Assembly: GCF_012489685.1 (NCBI RefSeq)
Contig: NC_080042.1
Span: forward strand, 436,501 to 500,500
Reading direction: 5' to 3'
From: Lotus japonicus
Lineage: Eukaryota; Streptophyta; Magnoliopsida; Fabales; Fabaceae
Length of the DNA stretch: 64,000 nucleotides
Position numbers and translations under genes: made by a program. This document shows positions 19,788-29,542 of this stretch, piece by piece; within the stretch, counting starts at the first letter, position 1; each line of letters starts with the position of its first letter. Under the pieces are notes generated by a model, which did not search any database, had not been told where the DNA came from, and saw only the letters and a list, made by a program, of their open reading frames with translations.

Positions 19788-22679
19788 ATGGTGAGTCAAA
19801 CCAGAAGAACTACTGCAGATGCAACCCAGTTCCCTCACATGGTAGTTGGTCTAGCAACGGGTCAAAGGGGCCCTGAGAATCCGACACCAGATCAAGGTCA
19901 AGCTCAAGAGCAGATTATTCCAATTGCAGAACGGGGCTGTGCCGTTCACTGCGTATATGTTCCTGAGGAACTTCAAGTCCTGGCAGAATGGAGATTCGAC
20001 CTCGACAACCTGGCTACAAATGGGTATGATCTTCGTCCTGAAGTCCAAGTTCAAGGTTGGGGAAATTACTTCAACAGACTTCGAGGACCGGTGTATGATA
20101 AACTGATCAAGGAATTCTGGAAGCACGCCGACTGCGATGATACTCAGGTGGTATCTCACATTCTTGGAAGAAAGATCATCATCACAGAGAAGTCTTTCGT
20201 GAACTTGCTGGGTGCAGACACTGCTTTTGGGTATCGTTTCCAACTCACGGAATCGAAGCTGAAACCCAGCACCAAGGATACAATCAACCAGGCCCTGTAC
20301 ACCAATTACAAACCGGGCAAGACGAATTACAAGGTGATGGACCTTCATCCTAAGCTCAGAATCTGGCACAAGATCCTGCTCCACTGCATAAACCAGAGAC
20401 CAAAGGGCAGTTCCCCAGACTACATCAACTTCAACCAGAAGGTGATGTTGTTCTTCATCCAAGACCAGAAGAAGATCTGCCTTCCCTACTTCCTGTTCTC
20501 CTACTTGAAGGAATGTATCCGGAAGTCTCGTACCACTGCCTCCATCAAGTCTGCGATCAAGTATATTCCCTTCGGGAGACTTTTGTCTGATCTCTTCATT
20601 GAGAGTGGCCTCGTTCAAGATCTGATAAATGCTGGATGCACAGAGGATCTGACCACCATTGTCAGTGATGTCTTCACGGCAAACTCTCTAAAGAAGATGG
20701 GCCTAATCAAGAAGAAGATTGCTCCTGCCCATGAAGACACATCTTCTGAGATCAGAAGTAGAAGGATGCCTCTGAATGACTACCCTCTGTGGACTCAGGC
20801 AGACAATCCTGACGCCATTAGGTGCTATGTTGAAGACCTAAGGGCTCAAGGATTCGAAATTGATCTCGATGACTTCTTCAGCAGACTGCCGCCAGGTCCA
20901 GAGTTTCCTTCTCCTCCCAAGAAGAAAGTTCAGAGGAAGATGATCCTAGAAGAATCTTCTGAGGAATCAGATGTCCCTCTGATCAAAAAGAAGAAGGCTG
21001 GTCAACTCAAGAGAAAGCAAGATGAAACCAGCAAGCCTGATGATGGTGATGATGGTGATAATGAGGATGGTCCTCCTAAGAAGAAGAAGAAGCAGGTCAG
21101 AATCGTGGTGAAGCCTACTCGGGTGGAACCAGCTGCTGAAGTGGTCAGAAGGACTGAACCTCCTGCCAGAGTGACAAGATCATCAGCACTTACAAGTAAG
21201 TCTGCAATTGCTTCTGATGATGATTTGAATTTATTTGATGCACTCCCCATATCTGCCATGCTCAAACACTCTTCAAATCCCCTTACTCCTATTCCTGAAT
21301 CCCAACCAGCTGCACAAACCACCTCTCCACCACATTCCCCAAGGTCTTCGTTCTTTCAACCTTCCCCTACTGAAGCACCTCTCTGGAATTTGCTCCAGAA
21401 CCAACCCTCTAGGTCAGAAGAACCAACCTCTCCCATTACCATCCCGTACAACCCATTAACTTCTGAACCCATCATTCATGCACAACCAGAGCCTACCCAA
21501 ACAGAACCTGGACCCAGAACCTCTGATCACTCTGTCCCAAGAGCATCAGAACGTCTGGCTCCCAGAACTACTGATACAGACTCTTCCACAGCCTATACAC
21601 CTGTATCCTTCCCAACCAATGTTGCTGACTCTTCTCCCTCCAATAACTCTGAATCCATTAGAAAATTCATGGAGGTCAGAAAAGAAAAGGTGTCTACCTT
21701 AGAAGAGTATTATCTCACTTGTCCAAGCCCTAGGAGATATCCTGGCCCTAGACCTGAACGTCTAGTTGACCCAGATGAACCTATCTTGGCCAATCCTTTA
21801 CATGAGGCAGACCCTTTGTCTCAACAAGCTCACCCTGCCCCTGACCAACAAGAGCCTATTCAACCAGAACCTGAACCAAAACAATCTGTGTCTAACCAAT
21901 CCTCGGTTAGATCACCTCATCCTCTGGTTGAAACTTCAGAACCTCACCTTGGAACCTCTGAACCCAATGCTCAAATGTTTAACATTGGCTCTCCACAAGG
22001 TGCCTCTGAAGCCCACAGCAGCAATCACCCAGCCTCTCCTGAAACCAACCTCTCCATAATTCCTTATACTCACCTCCGACCCACATCTCTCTCTGAGTGC
22101 ATCAATATTTTCTATCATGAAGCCTCTTTGAGGCTACGCAATGTGCACGGTCAGACTGACCTCAGTGAGAATGCTGAACGTGTGGCTGATGAGTGGAACA
22201 CTCTGGGCACTTGGCTGGTGGCTCAAGTTCCAATTATGATGCAGCTCCTGCATGCAGAGGGAAGTCAGAGGATTGAGGCTGCAAAGCAAAGGTTTGCTAG
22301 AAGGGTGGCTCTTCATGAACAAGAACAGAGACATAAGCTTCTTGAAGCTATTGAAGAAGCCAAGAGAAAGAAAGCTCAAGCAGAAGAAGCTGCACGTCAA
22401 GCAGCAGCTCAAGCTGAACAAGCCAGATTAGAGGCAGAACGACTTGAAGCTGAGGCTGAAGCTCTTAGATGCCAAGCACTTGCACCAGTAGTGTTTACTC
22501 CTGCTGCTTCTGCTTCCATTCCAGATCCTCAAGCTGCTCAGAATGTTCCTTCCGGTTCTACTCAGTCAAGCTCATCCAGACTCGACATCATGGAACAGCG
22601 TCTTGACACTCATGAATCCATGCTAATTGAAATGAAGCACATGATGATGGAACTTCTGCGTCGAACTGATAAACCATAG
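19788..22679 (+). CDS. E1 third ORF ('envelope-like' / putative plant transposon protein)
   Basis: The 963-residue protein lies between pol and the 3' LTR, the place of the env-like gene of Sireviruses. Residues 1 to about 300 form a conserved domain (EELQVLAEWRFDL, YFNRLRGPVYD, EFWKHADCDDTQVVS, LRIWHKILLHCINQRPKG), found in plants as 'putative plant transposon protein'. About 370-440 is Lys-rich with NLS-like clusters (PPKKKKKQ near 430), next to acidic Asp/Glu/Ser runs. 450-770 is Pro/Ser/Thr-rich and probably disordered. About 845-905 is Ala/Glu/Gln-rich coiled coil, and the C-terminus is LLRRTDKP. I see no signal peptide or transmembrane segment, so an envelope role is not supported by this sequence. 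It is followed about 200 bp downstream by the convergent antisense ORF. Confidence 0.85.
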   Translation: MVSQTRRTTADATQFPHMVVGLATGQRGPENPTPDQGQAQEQIIPIAERGCAVHCVYVPEELQVLAEWRFDLDNLATNGYDLRPEVQVQGWGNYFNRLRGPVYDKLIKEFWKHADCDDTQVVSHILGRKIIITEKSFVNLLGADTAFGYRFQLTESKLKPSTKDTINQALYTNYKPGKTNYKVMDLHPKLRIWHKILLHCINQRPKGSSPDYINFNQKVMLFFIQDQKKICLPYFLFSYLKECIRKSRTTASIKSAIKYIPFGRLLSDLFIESGLVQDLINAGCTEDLTTIVSDVFTANSLKKMGLIKKKIAPAHEDTSSEIRSRRMPLNDYPLWTQADNPDAIRCYVEDLRAQGFEIDLDDFFSRLPPGPEFPSPPKKKVQRKMILEESSEESDVPLIKKKKAGQLKRKQDETSKPDDGDDGDNEDGPPKKKKKQVRIVVKPTRVEPAAEVVRRTEPPARVTRSSALTSKSAIASDDDLNLFDALPISAMLKHSSNPLTPIPESQPAAQTTSPPHSPRSSFFQPSPTEAPLWNLLQNQPSRSEEPTSPITIPYNPLTSEPIIHAQPEPTQTEPGPRTSDHSVPRASERLAPRTTDTDSSTAYTPVSFPTNVADSSPSNNSESIRKFMEVRKEKVSTLEEYYLTCPSPRRYPGPRPERLVDPDEPILANPLHEADPLSQQAHPAPDQQEPIQPEPEPKQSVSNQSSVRSPHPLVETSEPHLGTSEPNAQMFNIGSPQGASEAHSSNHPASPETNLSIIPYTHLRPTSLSECINIFYHEASLRLRNVHGQTDLSENAERVADEWNTLGTWLVAQVPIMMQLLHAEGSQRIEAAKQRFARRVALHEQEQRHKLLEAIEEAKRKKAQAEEAARQAAAQAEQARLEAERLEAEAEALRCQALAPVVFTPAASASIPDPQAAQNVPSGSTQSSSSRLDIMEQRLDTHESMLIEMKHMMMELLRRTDKP

Positions 22680-22879
22680 TTTTAGGATCTCTTCGTTTTT
22701 CTTTTTCTTTAACGTTGTTTTATTTTTGTTAAACTCTGTTTCTTTTTATTTAATTATTCTACTTTGTTCGTGTGTGATTATCTATGCATATCTATATATT
22801 TTTTTTGTCACATGTGTTTGCAAAATTCTTTTTATTCATAATCTCTTTATGTTTACATCATACATTCTTTCCCTAAAGT

Positions 22880-23272
22880 CTAGAATGGAGGATCCCTCCT
22901 CATTCTTCTGCACTCCTGGCGCTGCTCTGACCTATCCTTCTCCAGACGCTCCAGTGCATGCTGGATGTTGTTGAGCCTGTCGTTTAGCTCATCCCTCTCC
23001 AGAATCTCTTCTGCAGTCTTGAGCTTCTCTTCCAAACTCTCTTTTTCTTCCAGCAGCTTGAGTTCAAGCCGGCTGAGTTCTTGCACCTCCTCAACGAAGG
23101 CAAGAAATTCCCTCAGGTCTCTCTTCAACTCTGGACGCAGGTCCTCCTCCAGCAGTGTCCGTGTTAGCTCCGAGATGGTCGTTGTACCCTCTGGATGTCT
23201 GATGTTAAGGAACAAGTCCTCCTCGAAGGCCTTCTTCCTCAGCTCTTCTAGTGCTACGATGTATGATGCCAT
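22880..23272 (-). CDS. E1 antisense ORF, 130-residue coiled-coil protein
   Basis: Open frame on the strand opposite to gag-pol, between the third ORF and the 3' LTR. The N-terminus MAS-x-I...LRKKAF-x-EDLF-x-N-x-RHPE is followed by a long Leu/Glu/Lys-rich helical region (about 40-115) and the end RRMRRDPPF. E4 has the same 130-codon frame. By eye the two differ by six synonymous and five amino-acid-changing substitutions and no indel, fewer replacements than neutral drift predicts. E2 carries a diverged 129-codon version with the same ends. TATATAAA lies 55 bp upstream of the ATG. I recognise no domain family and the function is unknown. It could bind the third ORF product or regulate the element. 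Confidence 0.7.
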   Translation of the reverse strand: MASYIVALEELRKKAFEEDLFLNIRHPEGTTTISELTRTLLEEDLRPELKRDLREFLAFVEEVQELSRLELKLLEEKESLEEKLKTAEEILERDELNDRLNNIQHALERLEKDRSEQRQECRRMRRDPPF

Positions 23273-23326
23273 TTTTTTCCTTACTGAAAATTGTTCGAGG
23301 TGTGAAGCTTACCTTCTCTCCAACGC

Positions 23327-23334
23327 TTTATATA
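23327..23334 (-). promoter_or_regulatory. TATA-like box of E1 antisense ORF
   Basis: On the minus strand the sequence reads GCCTATATAAAGCG, about 55 bp before the ATG at 23272. Equivalent boxes stand at a similar distance in E4 (62816-62823) and E2 (28877-28884). Confidence 0.55.
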
Positions 23335-23522
23335 GGCTTCACTTTCTCTCTGAAAGTTAATGCTCCTACAGTTTCTCGAGGTTAAGTTCTTGGTAACTGA
23401 CCCTTCTCTTTACTCCCTTGACCGGTGGTAAACGTTCTTCTCTTGCATTAACTCTTCTATTTATTTCGCCTAACTCTGATTCTTGCATCGTTTTCATTTC
23501 CTTTAAACTTAGACCTTCTCTA

Positions 23523-24073
23523 AGGGGGAGTACCTTGTACTTCAAGCTAAGTTTTTCACACCCCAAGCTTTTTGCTTATGCCAAAAAGGGGGAGTAAACC
23601 CAGTTTTTGATGTGTAAGATGTGTTAGTGTGATTTATTTTTCTTTTGGAGAATTTAAGAGTTCCACCTTCATGACCATAGATGTGTCACTGGGCAAATAC
23701 AAGGAATACATTTCACTTCTTCTGAAGTGATTCTAAGTTGACTCTGATACCCAAGACTCTGATACCTTGTCCGTGACTCTGATTACTTATGCGCTCTGAT
23801 TACTCGATTTTCATCTATGTCATAAGTTTTTCACTCTGAACTCTTATATCATTCAGCTCAGAATCTAGACTTTACTAACGTTTTCATCAAGTATTAGATT
23901 CAGGGGGAGCTAAGCTCAGAATCAAGCAGTGACTTGAATTCAGAATGAGCAAGATAAACTATTCACATCAGGATAAGTCCTATTCTATATCTCTAAACTC
24001 TGAGTGAATTCAGTTTAATGTTTAAGAGTTGTTCATCAAAATCTTAGTTTTGTCATCATCAAAAAGGGGGAGA
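23523..24073 (+). other. E1 polypurine tracts (four copies)
   Basis: AGGGGGAG or AAAAAGGGGGAG occurs at 23523-23530, 23583-23594, 23902-23909 and 24061-24073. The last, directly before the 3' LTR, is the expected plus-strand primer. Repeated tracts are characteristic of Sireviruses. Confidence 0.75.
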
Positions 24074-24074
24074 T

Positions 24075-25282
24075 TGTAAGATCAAGTTTTGATCTAGTAG
24101 TACAACTCTATGTTTTGATGATTACAAGTTAACCTTTTGATATGAACAATTGTGGTACTCTAACGTGTTTTTCTGAGTGTGCTATTTACAGGCTCTGACC
24201 TCAACTCAATCTCACACAAATCAGAAGCACTGTGTATAAAGAGCAACCCAAGCAACGCTTTCGCATTCACCATGTTCAGTATGAACAGTGGAAAAGCTTC
24301 AGAAGTTCTGAAGTTATACAAACTCTGATGTGGACTCAGTCACTAGAAGCTCTGAAGATCCAGAAAGTCTGATAACCAAGAAACACTGAAGGCTCAGATA
24401 TTCTGATGGTGTAGAAGACTCTGAAGATCCAGAAGCTGAATAGTGGAAACTCTGATGTCCAGAAGCAAGATACTCTGAAGACCATGTTCTTCCCTCTAAG
24501 TTCAGAATCAGAAGAAACAATGGTCAGAGGATCTGGGCTTTCCCTCTGACTCTGATCAACCGGCTTCACAAGTTCCAATATGAAGCATTCCCCTGATCAG
24601 AAGTCTCCTAGGTTTAAAGGTCAAGTCGCTATCCAAGTACAAAAGCAACTGTACCTTCCTGACGACCTACCTAACAGTCTCAGACACAGCAGAAGCTGGA
24701 TTTTCCAGAACTGCCCTCCAACGGTAGCATTTCCCATGCAACGCTCAACCCTAATCCTTGGAGTATATAAAGAGGCTGAAGACTGAAAGAAACGGCTAGA
24801 AGCATTCACATACGCGCAAGACAAACTTAAATTCTTCTAAGCTTTCTTTCATCTGAAATTCATTGAGTTTACTATTAGCTTTTTAGAAGCAATTCTCTTG
24901 TAAACAATTCTTTGATAAACAGTTTGTTTAGTTCCTTTAGGAGATCAAGGTTGATCGGATCCTAGAGAAGACTAAGAGAGTGAATCTTAGTGTGAGCTAA
25001 GTCAGTGTAATTGTTAGTCACTTGTAGGTTTGAAGTGCAGTTGTAACTCTTACCTGATTAGTGGATTGCCTTCATTCTAAGAAGGAAGAAATCACCTTAA
25101 CGGGTGGACTGGAGTAGCTTGAGTGATTTATCAAGTGAACCAGGATAAAATCCTTGTGTGCTTTTCTATCTCTTATCTTTAGCACTTAAGTTCTCGAAAG
25201 ATTTGTCAAAATCTTTAAGGTGGAAGTCTTATACTGAAAACGTTATTCAAACCCCCCCTTTCTACCGTTTTTCATACCTTCA
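24075..25282 (+). repeat. E1 3' LTR
   Basis: 1,208 bp, the same length as the 5' LTR, with about five substitutions by eye. Ends TACCTTCA, followed by the target duplication GTGTT (25283-25287). Confidence 0.95.
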
Positions 25283-25643
25283 GTGTTTACGTAAGGTGTT
25301 TATGTATACAACTAGACACGCCCTAAACACTAGTGTTCATATGCTTATATTATGATATCATTTGAATTTGAATGCAGTTTAGGTAACTAAATTGCACAAC
25401 AAGTAAACTATATTTCCAGCAAGCTTTTCTTAAATTCATCACTAGTCAAAAGGAGACATAAATGCAATGTTGGTGGGCATTGAGCAAATGAAGTATTGAT
25501 TGTCTGCTTTCACATGGTTAATTACATACAAAGTGTTGGTTACCGGTTGCCCTATATGGTGACCAAAAAGTCAACAATACCAAGTTCCAAGAATTAAATC
25601 AAGAGTCCATAGAGCGCTATGCCTATTATGTTGATTAGTCAAC
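25283..25643 (+). repeat. Inverted duplication, left arm inner part
   Basis: Continues the left arm after the E1 insertion. It matches the reverse complement of the proximal part of 26104-26930, apart from an insertion of about 28 bp in the right arm. Confidence 0.9.
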
Positions 25644-26103
25644 TATTTTAGTTGTTTTCTATTATTTAGTGATTCTTATGTTGTATTTGGGTTATGTATT
25701 TGTACTATTTGGTAACCACGACAAAAATAATGGTTGTTTGTGAAAAATAAAGTACATTGTGAATGAAAATGACATGAGGCGGGTTCGAACCTTCAAACCG
25801 ACGGTATTAGCAGGGTACCAAACCGCTATGCCATAAATTATATTGATTATATTTTTCCAAAAGTATTTATATAACGTCTATTTTCGAATGTTTAAACTGT
25901 TTATCTTCCAATAACGACTGTTACACTGTTCCTAACTGCTGTGCCGCTTCCTCTTAAGTCTATATATACTGAGCTATTGCAGATTTGAAAAGGAAACTAA
26001 TCATTACTTGAGGAGGGAGATTGAGACAAACATATGTGAATGTTTTTACTGCTTTTCACTCGTTGGCGCCGAATACGCGTGAGGTGAATCAAATGTATCT
26101 TGT
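25644..26103. other. Spacer of the inverted duplication
   Basis: 460-bp loop between the two arms. It contains a tRNA-like Pol III promoter pattern (separate entry) and otherwise no recognised gene. Confidence 0.6.
25781..25834 (-). other. tRNA-related sequence (SINE or tRNA remnant)
   Basis: On the minus strand, TGGCATAGCGG fits a Pol III A box and GGTTCGAACCC fits a B box, about 40 bases apart. I could not fold a convincing full tRNA with an acceptor stem, so a tRNA-derived SINE head or a decayed tRNA is more likely. Confidence 0.35.
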
Positions 26104-26930
26104 GTTGACTAATCAAAATAATAGGCATAGCGCTCTATGGACTCTTGATTTGATTCTTGGAACTTGGTATTGTTGACTTTTTCTTTGTTTGTTAATTATA
26201 TCAGGCGTGGTGGTCACCATATAGGGCAACCGGTAACCAATACTTTGTATGTAATTAACCATGTAAAAGCAGACAATCAATACTTCATTTGCTCAATGCC
26301 CACCAACATTGCATTTATGTCTCCTTTTGACTAGTGATGAATTTAAGAAAAGCTTGCTGGAAATATAGTTTACTTGTTGTGCAATTTAGTTACCTAAACT
26401 GCATTCAAATTCAAATGATATCATAATATAAGCATATGAACACTAGTGTTTAGGGCGTGTCTAGTTGTATACATAAACACCTTACGCAAACACAATGTTG
26501 GTGGTTATTTAAACCAAAATAGTAAGTATGGTTTATTCTGTTTAAAAGGTGATTGCATTTGCTTTGATGGGATTCCAAAGCCAAATTAAACGTAACACTA
26601 ATAACACCACAACTTTGAACCAAGAGTTTCAAGTTACTAACAACATGATATTTTACCTACAATTGTGCTAAAACCGAAAAACAAGACGAAAATGTGATTG
26701 GAGATGTGATTGAAGAAAAACTGGGGTTGAGTGAATCAAACCTCATATGTTCTTGTTCCAAACTCCTTTCATGTTCCAATTGAACACACAATTTCTTTTC
26801 TCTGTCCTACAGGATAACACTAACGCATAGAAAGATAAAAACACAGAAAGGATCATTGCGAAACAATTTCCCCCTTCCAATTTCCATAGTTTCTAAAGAA
26901 ATATGAACTACAACATGATGCTATGAACAG
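26104..26930 (-). repeat. Inverted duplication, right arm
   Basis: Reverse complement of 12722-13163 joined to 25288-25643. It contains a single uninterrupted GTGTT at the place where E1 is inserted in the left arm, so it keeps the empty-site form. It is cut by the LTR of E2 at 26931. Confidence 0.9.
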
Positions 26931-28141
26931 TGAAGGTATGAAAAACGGTAGAAAGGGGGGTTTGAATAACGTTTTCAGAATAAAACTTCCACCTTAAGTT
27001 TTTAGCAAATCTTTCGAGACACAAGTAGGGTGCTTAAGATAAGAGATAGAAAAGCACACAAGGATTTTATCCTGGTTCACTTGATGAATCACTCAAGCTA
27101 GTCCAGTCCACCCGTTAAGGTGATTTCTTCCTTCTTAGAATGAAGGCAATCCACTAATCAGATAATTGTTACAACTGCACTTGAAACCTACAAGTGACTA
27201 ACAATACACTGACTTAGCTCACACTAAGATTCACTCTCTTAGTCTTCTCTAGGATCCAATCAACCTTGATCTCCTAAAGGTAAACTAAACAACTGTTTAA
27301 GAATTCTTGTTTACAAAGAGATTGCTTCTGAAAAGCTTGTAGTAAACATAATGAATTTAATGAAGAAAGAATGCTTAGAAGATTTTAATATAGCTTGCGC
27401 GTGTGTGACTCTTCCAGCCGCATCTTTCAATCTTCAGCCTCTATTTATACTCCAAGGATTAGGGTTTTAACGTTGCATGGGAATGCTACCGTTGGAGGGC
27501 AGTTCTGGAATTTCCAGCTTCTACTGTGGCTGAGAATGTTAGGTTAGGTCGTCAGGATAGTACAATTGCTTTTGTACTTTAGATAGTGACTTGACCTTTA
27601 ACCTCGTTTGACTTCTGATCAGAGGAGCGCTTCGTGTTGGAACTTGTGAAGCTTGTTGATCAGAGTCAGAGGGAAGCATGGATCCTCTGACCGTTGTACC
27701 TTCTGATTCTGAACTCAGAGGATAAGTACTTGGTCTTCCGAGCCAGTTTGTTTCTGGACTTCAGAGTCTTCACTCTACAGCTTCTGGATCTTCAGAGTCT
27801 TCTACACCATCAGAACTTCTGAGCCTTCAGAGTTTCTGGGTTGTCAGAACGTCTGGATCATCAGAACTTCAAGTGAGCTGAGTCCTTATCAGAGCTTGAT
27901 TAACTTCAGATCTTCTGAAGCTTTTCTACTGTTCAGATTGAACATAGAGATTGCGAAAGCGTTGCTAGGGTCACTCTTTAAGCACAGTGCTTCTGATTTG
28001 TGTGAGATTGTGTCAAGGTCAGAGCCTGTTAAGAGCACACTCAGAAAACATGTTGGAGTACCATAATTGTTCATACTAAAAGGTTAACTTGTAATCATCA
28101 AAACATAGAGTTGTACTACTAGATCAAAACTTGATCTTACA
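26931..28141 (-). repeat. E2 3' LTR
   Basis: 1,211 bp. Begins on the plus strand with TGAAGGTATGAAAAACGG and ends ACTTGATCTTACA, the reverse complement of the E1-type LTR. The TATAAATA box is at 27442-27449 on the minus strand. Confidence 0.92.
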
Positions 28142-28142
28142 A

Positions 28143-28681
28143 TCTCCCCCTTTTTGATGATGACAAAACTAAGTATTTTGATGAACAATTCTTAAACAAT
28201 AAACTGAATTCACTCAGAGTTTAGAGAAATAGAATTAGACTTATCCTGATGTGAATGGTTTATTTTGCTAATTCTGAATTCAAGTCACTGCTTGATTCTG
28301 AGTTTAGCTCCCCTTGAATCTAAGACTTAATGAAAACGTTAGTAATATCTAGATTCTGAGCTAAAAAATATAAGAGTTCAGAGTGAAAACGTATGACATA
28401 GATGAATTGGAATAATCAGAGCGCATAAGTATTCAGAGTCACGAATAGGGTATCAGAGTCAAACTGATATCACTTCAGAGGAAGTGAAATGTATTCCTTG
28501 TATTTGCCCAGTGACACATCTATGGTCATAAAGGTGGAACTCTTAAATTCTCCAAAAGAAAAAGAAATCACACTAACACAGCTTACACATCAAAAACTGG
28601 GTTATACTCCCCCTTTTTGTCATAAGCAAAAAACTTGGGGTGTGAAAAACTTAGTTTGAAGTACAAGGTACTCCCCCTTAG
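28143..28681 (-). other. E2 polypurine tracts
   Basis: On the minus strand, AAAAAGGGGGAGA directly precedes the LTR (28143-28155). A second AAAAAGGGGGAG is at about 28607-28618, a third AGGGGGAG near 28671-28680, and a degenerate one near 28307. The spacing resembles E1. Confidence 0.6.
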
Positions 28682-28876
28682 AGAAGGTCTAAGTTTTAAA
28701 AAGATGGAGAAAGAATAAAAATAATGATTAAAAAGAAATTAGTGAATTAATGAAATGAGTTAATGCATATGCAGAACATTTACCACCGGCCACGGGAGTA
28801 AAGAGAAGCTTCAGTTACCAATAACTTATCCTCGAGAAACAGCTTCAACATTAACTTCTGTAGACTGAACTTAGCT

Positions 28877-28884
28877 TATAAGTA
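28877..28884 (+). promoter_or_regulatory. TATA-like box of E2 antisense ORF
   Basis: TATAAGTA in the context AGCTTATAAGTAGC, about 60 bp before the ATG at 28938. It is the positional counterpart of the boxes in E1 and E4. Confidence 0.45.
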
Positions 28885-28937
28885 GCAGTTAAACCATATC
28901 AGTCTTCACATCTCATTTTCTTGAACTTAAAAGAGCA

Positions 28938-29327
28938 ATGGCATCGTTCATAGCATGCATCGAGCAGTTGAGGAAGAAAGCCTTCGATGAAGATCTCTTC
29001 ATCAATGTTCGCCATCCAGAAGAACCGAGCGTCTATAGCTTGACAAACCGGCTAATAGGCATGAGTCTGAGTCCAGAAATGGACAACATCCACATAAGCT
29101 TCCTTAGAGTCATGGAAGAAATGCAAATTTGCTTCCAGAAGGAGCAGGAGTTGTATGAGGAAATCAGAGCAACAGAGGCGGCACTGGAGACGGTGGCGGA
29201 GGGTCCTGAGAGGCAGGAGCTGCGCCAGAGCTTAGTCCTCTTAGAGCATAGGCAGCATCGTCTGGAGCTTGAGAAGGCAGCGATGCGTAGGCAATGTAGA
29301 GAGTTGAGGAAAAATCCTCCCTTTTAA
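28938..29327 (+). CDS. E2 antisense ORF, diverged 129-residue copy
   Basis: Antisense relative to E2's gag-pol. Length is within one codon of the E1 and E4 versions. About 20 of the first 28 residues match E1 (LRKKAF, EDLF, RHPE kept), and the C-terminus RKNPPF parallels RRDPPF. The middle is strongly diverged but remains Glu/Leu/Gln-rich and helical. It is open although gag, pol and the third ORF of the same element carry stops or frameshifts. The flanking sequence toward the LTR resembles E1 far more closely than the ORF itself does. Function unknown. Confidence 0.65.
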   Translation: MASFIACIEQLRKKAFDEDLFINVRHPEEPSVYSLTNRLIGMSLSPEMDNIHISFLRVMEEMQICFQKEQELYEEIRATEAALETVAEGPERQELRQSLVLLEHRQHRLELEKAAMRRQCRELRKNPPF

Positions 29328-29542
29328 TTGTAGCAATGCATTGTATGAAGTTTCTTATTAATGAATAAAAAGGTTTGTTTGTTAGTTAATGTGTATGAGT
29401 GAAAATAAATTTGATGATGAACAAATATTATGCAACACATAATGAAAACGATAACTGAAGAAAGGAAAATAGAAACAAAATGGTTCAAGAGAAAACAAAT
29501 AATATAGATAAAGAAATATAGAAGAAAAGAGAGTTCCTAAAG

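Larger units (their letters stand above)
13164..25282 (+). mobile_element. SIRE-type Ty1/copia retrotransposon E1, full length
   Basis: Complete element of 12,119 bp bounded by two 1,208-bp LTRs, with 5-bp target duplications GTGTT (13159-13163 and 25283-25287). Order: LTR, tRNA-Met primer site, gag, pol (PR-INT-RT-RH, the copia order), third ORF, antisense ORF, polypurine tracts, LTR. A long third ORF after pol and large size identify the Sirevirus (SIRE/Maximus) lineage. By eye the LTRs differ at about five positions without indels, so the insertion is young. All four ORFs are uninterrupted. Confidence 0.95.

Noticed and set aside
23366..23566. 66-codon minus-strand frame upstream of the antisense ORF in E1
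   Set aside because: The equivalent frame in E4 has a stop (the base change in the segment near 62904), so it is not conserved.
25781..25834. Functional tRNA gene
   Set aside because: A and B boxes are present but no acceptor stem or clear anticodon arm could be paired.
25283..26490. A terminal-inverted-repeat DNA transposon
   Set aside because: The inverted arms continue beyond E1 into the sequence after the exonuclease pseudogene, so this is a larger inverted duplication, not an element with defined ends.
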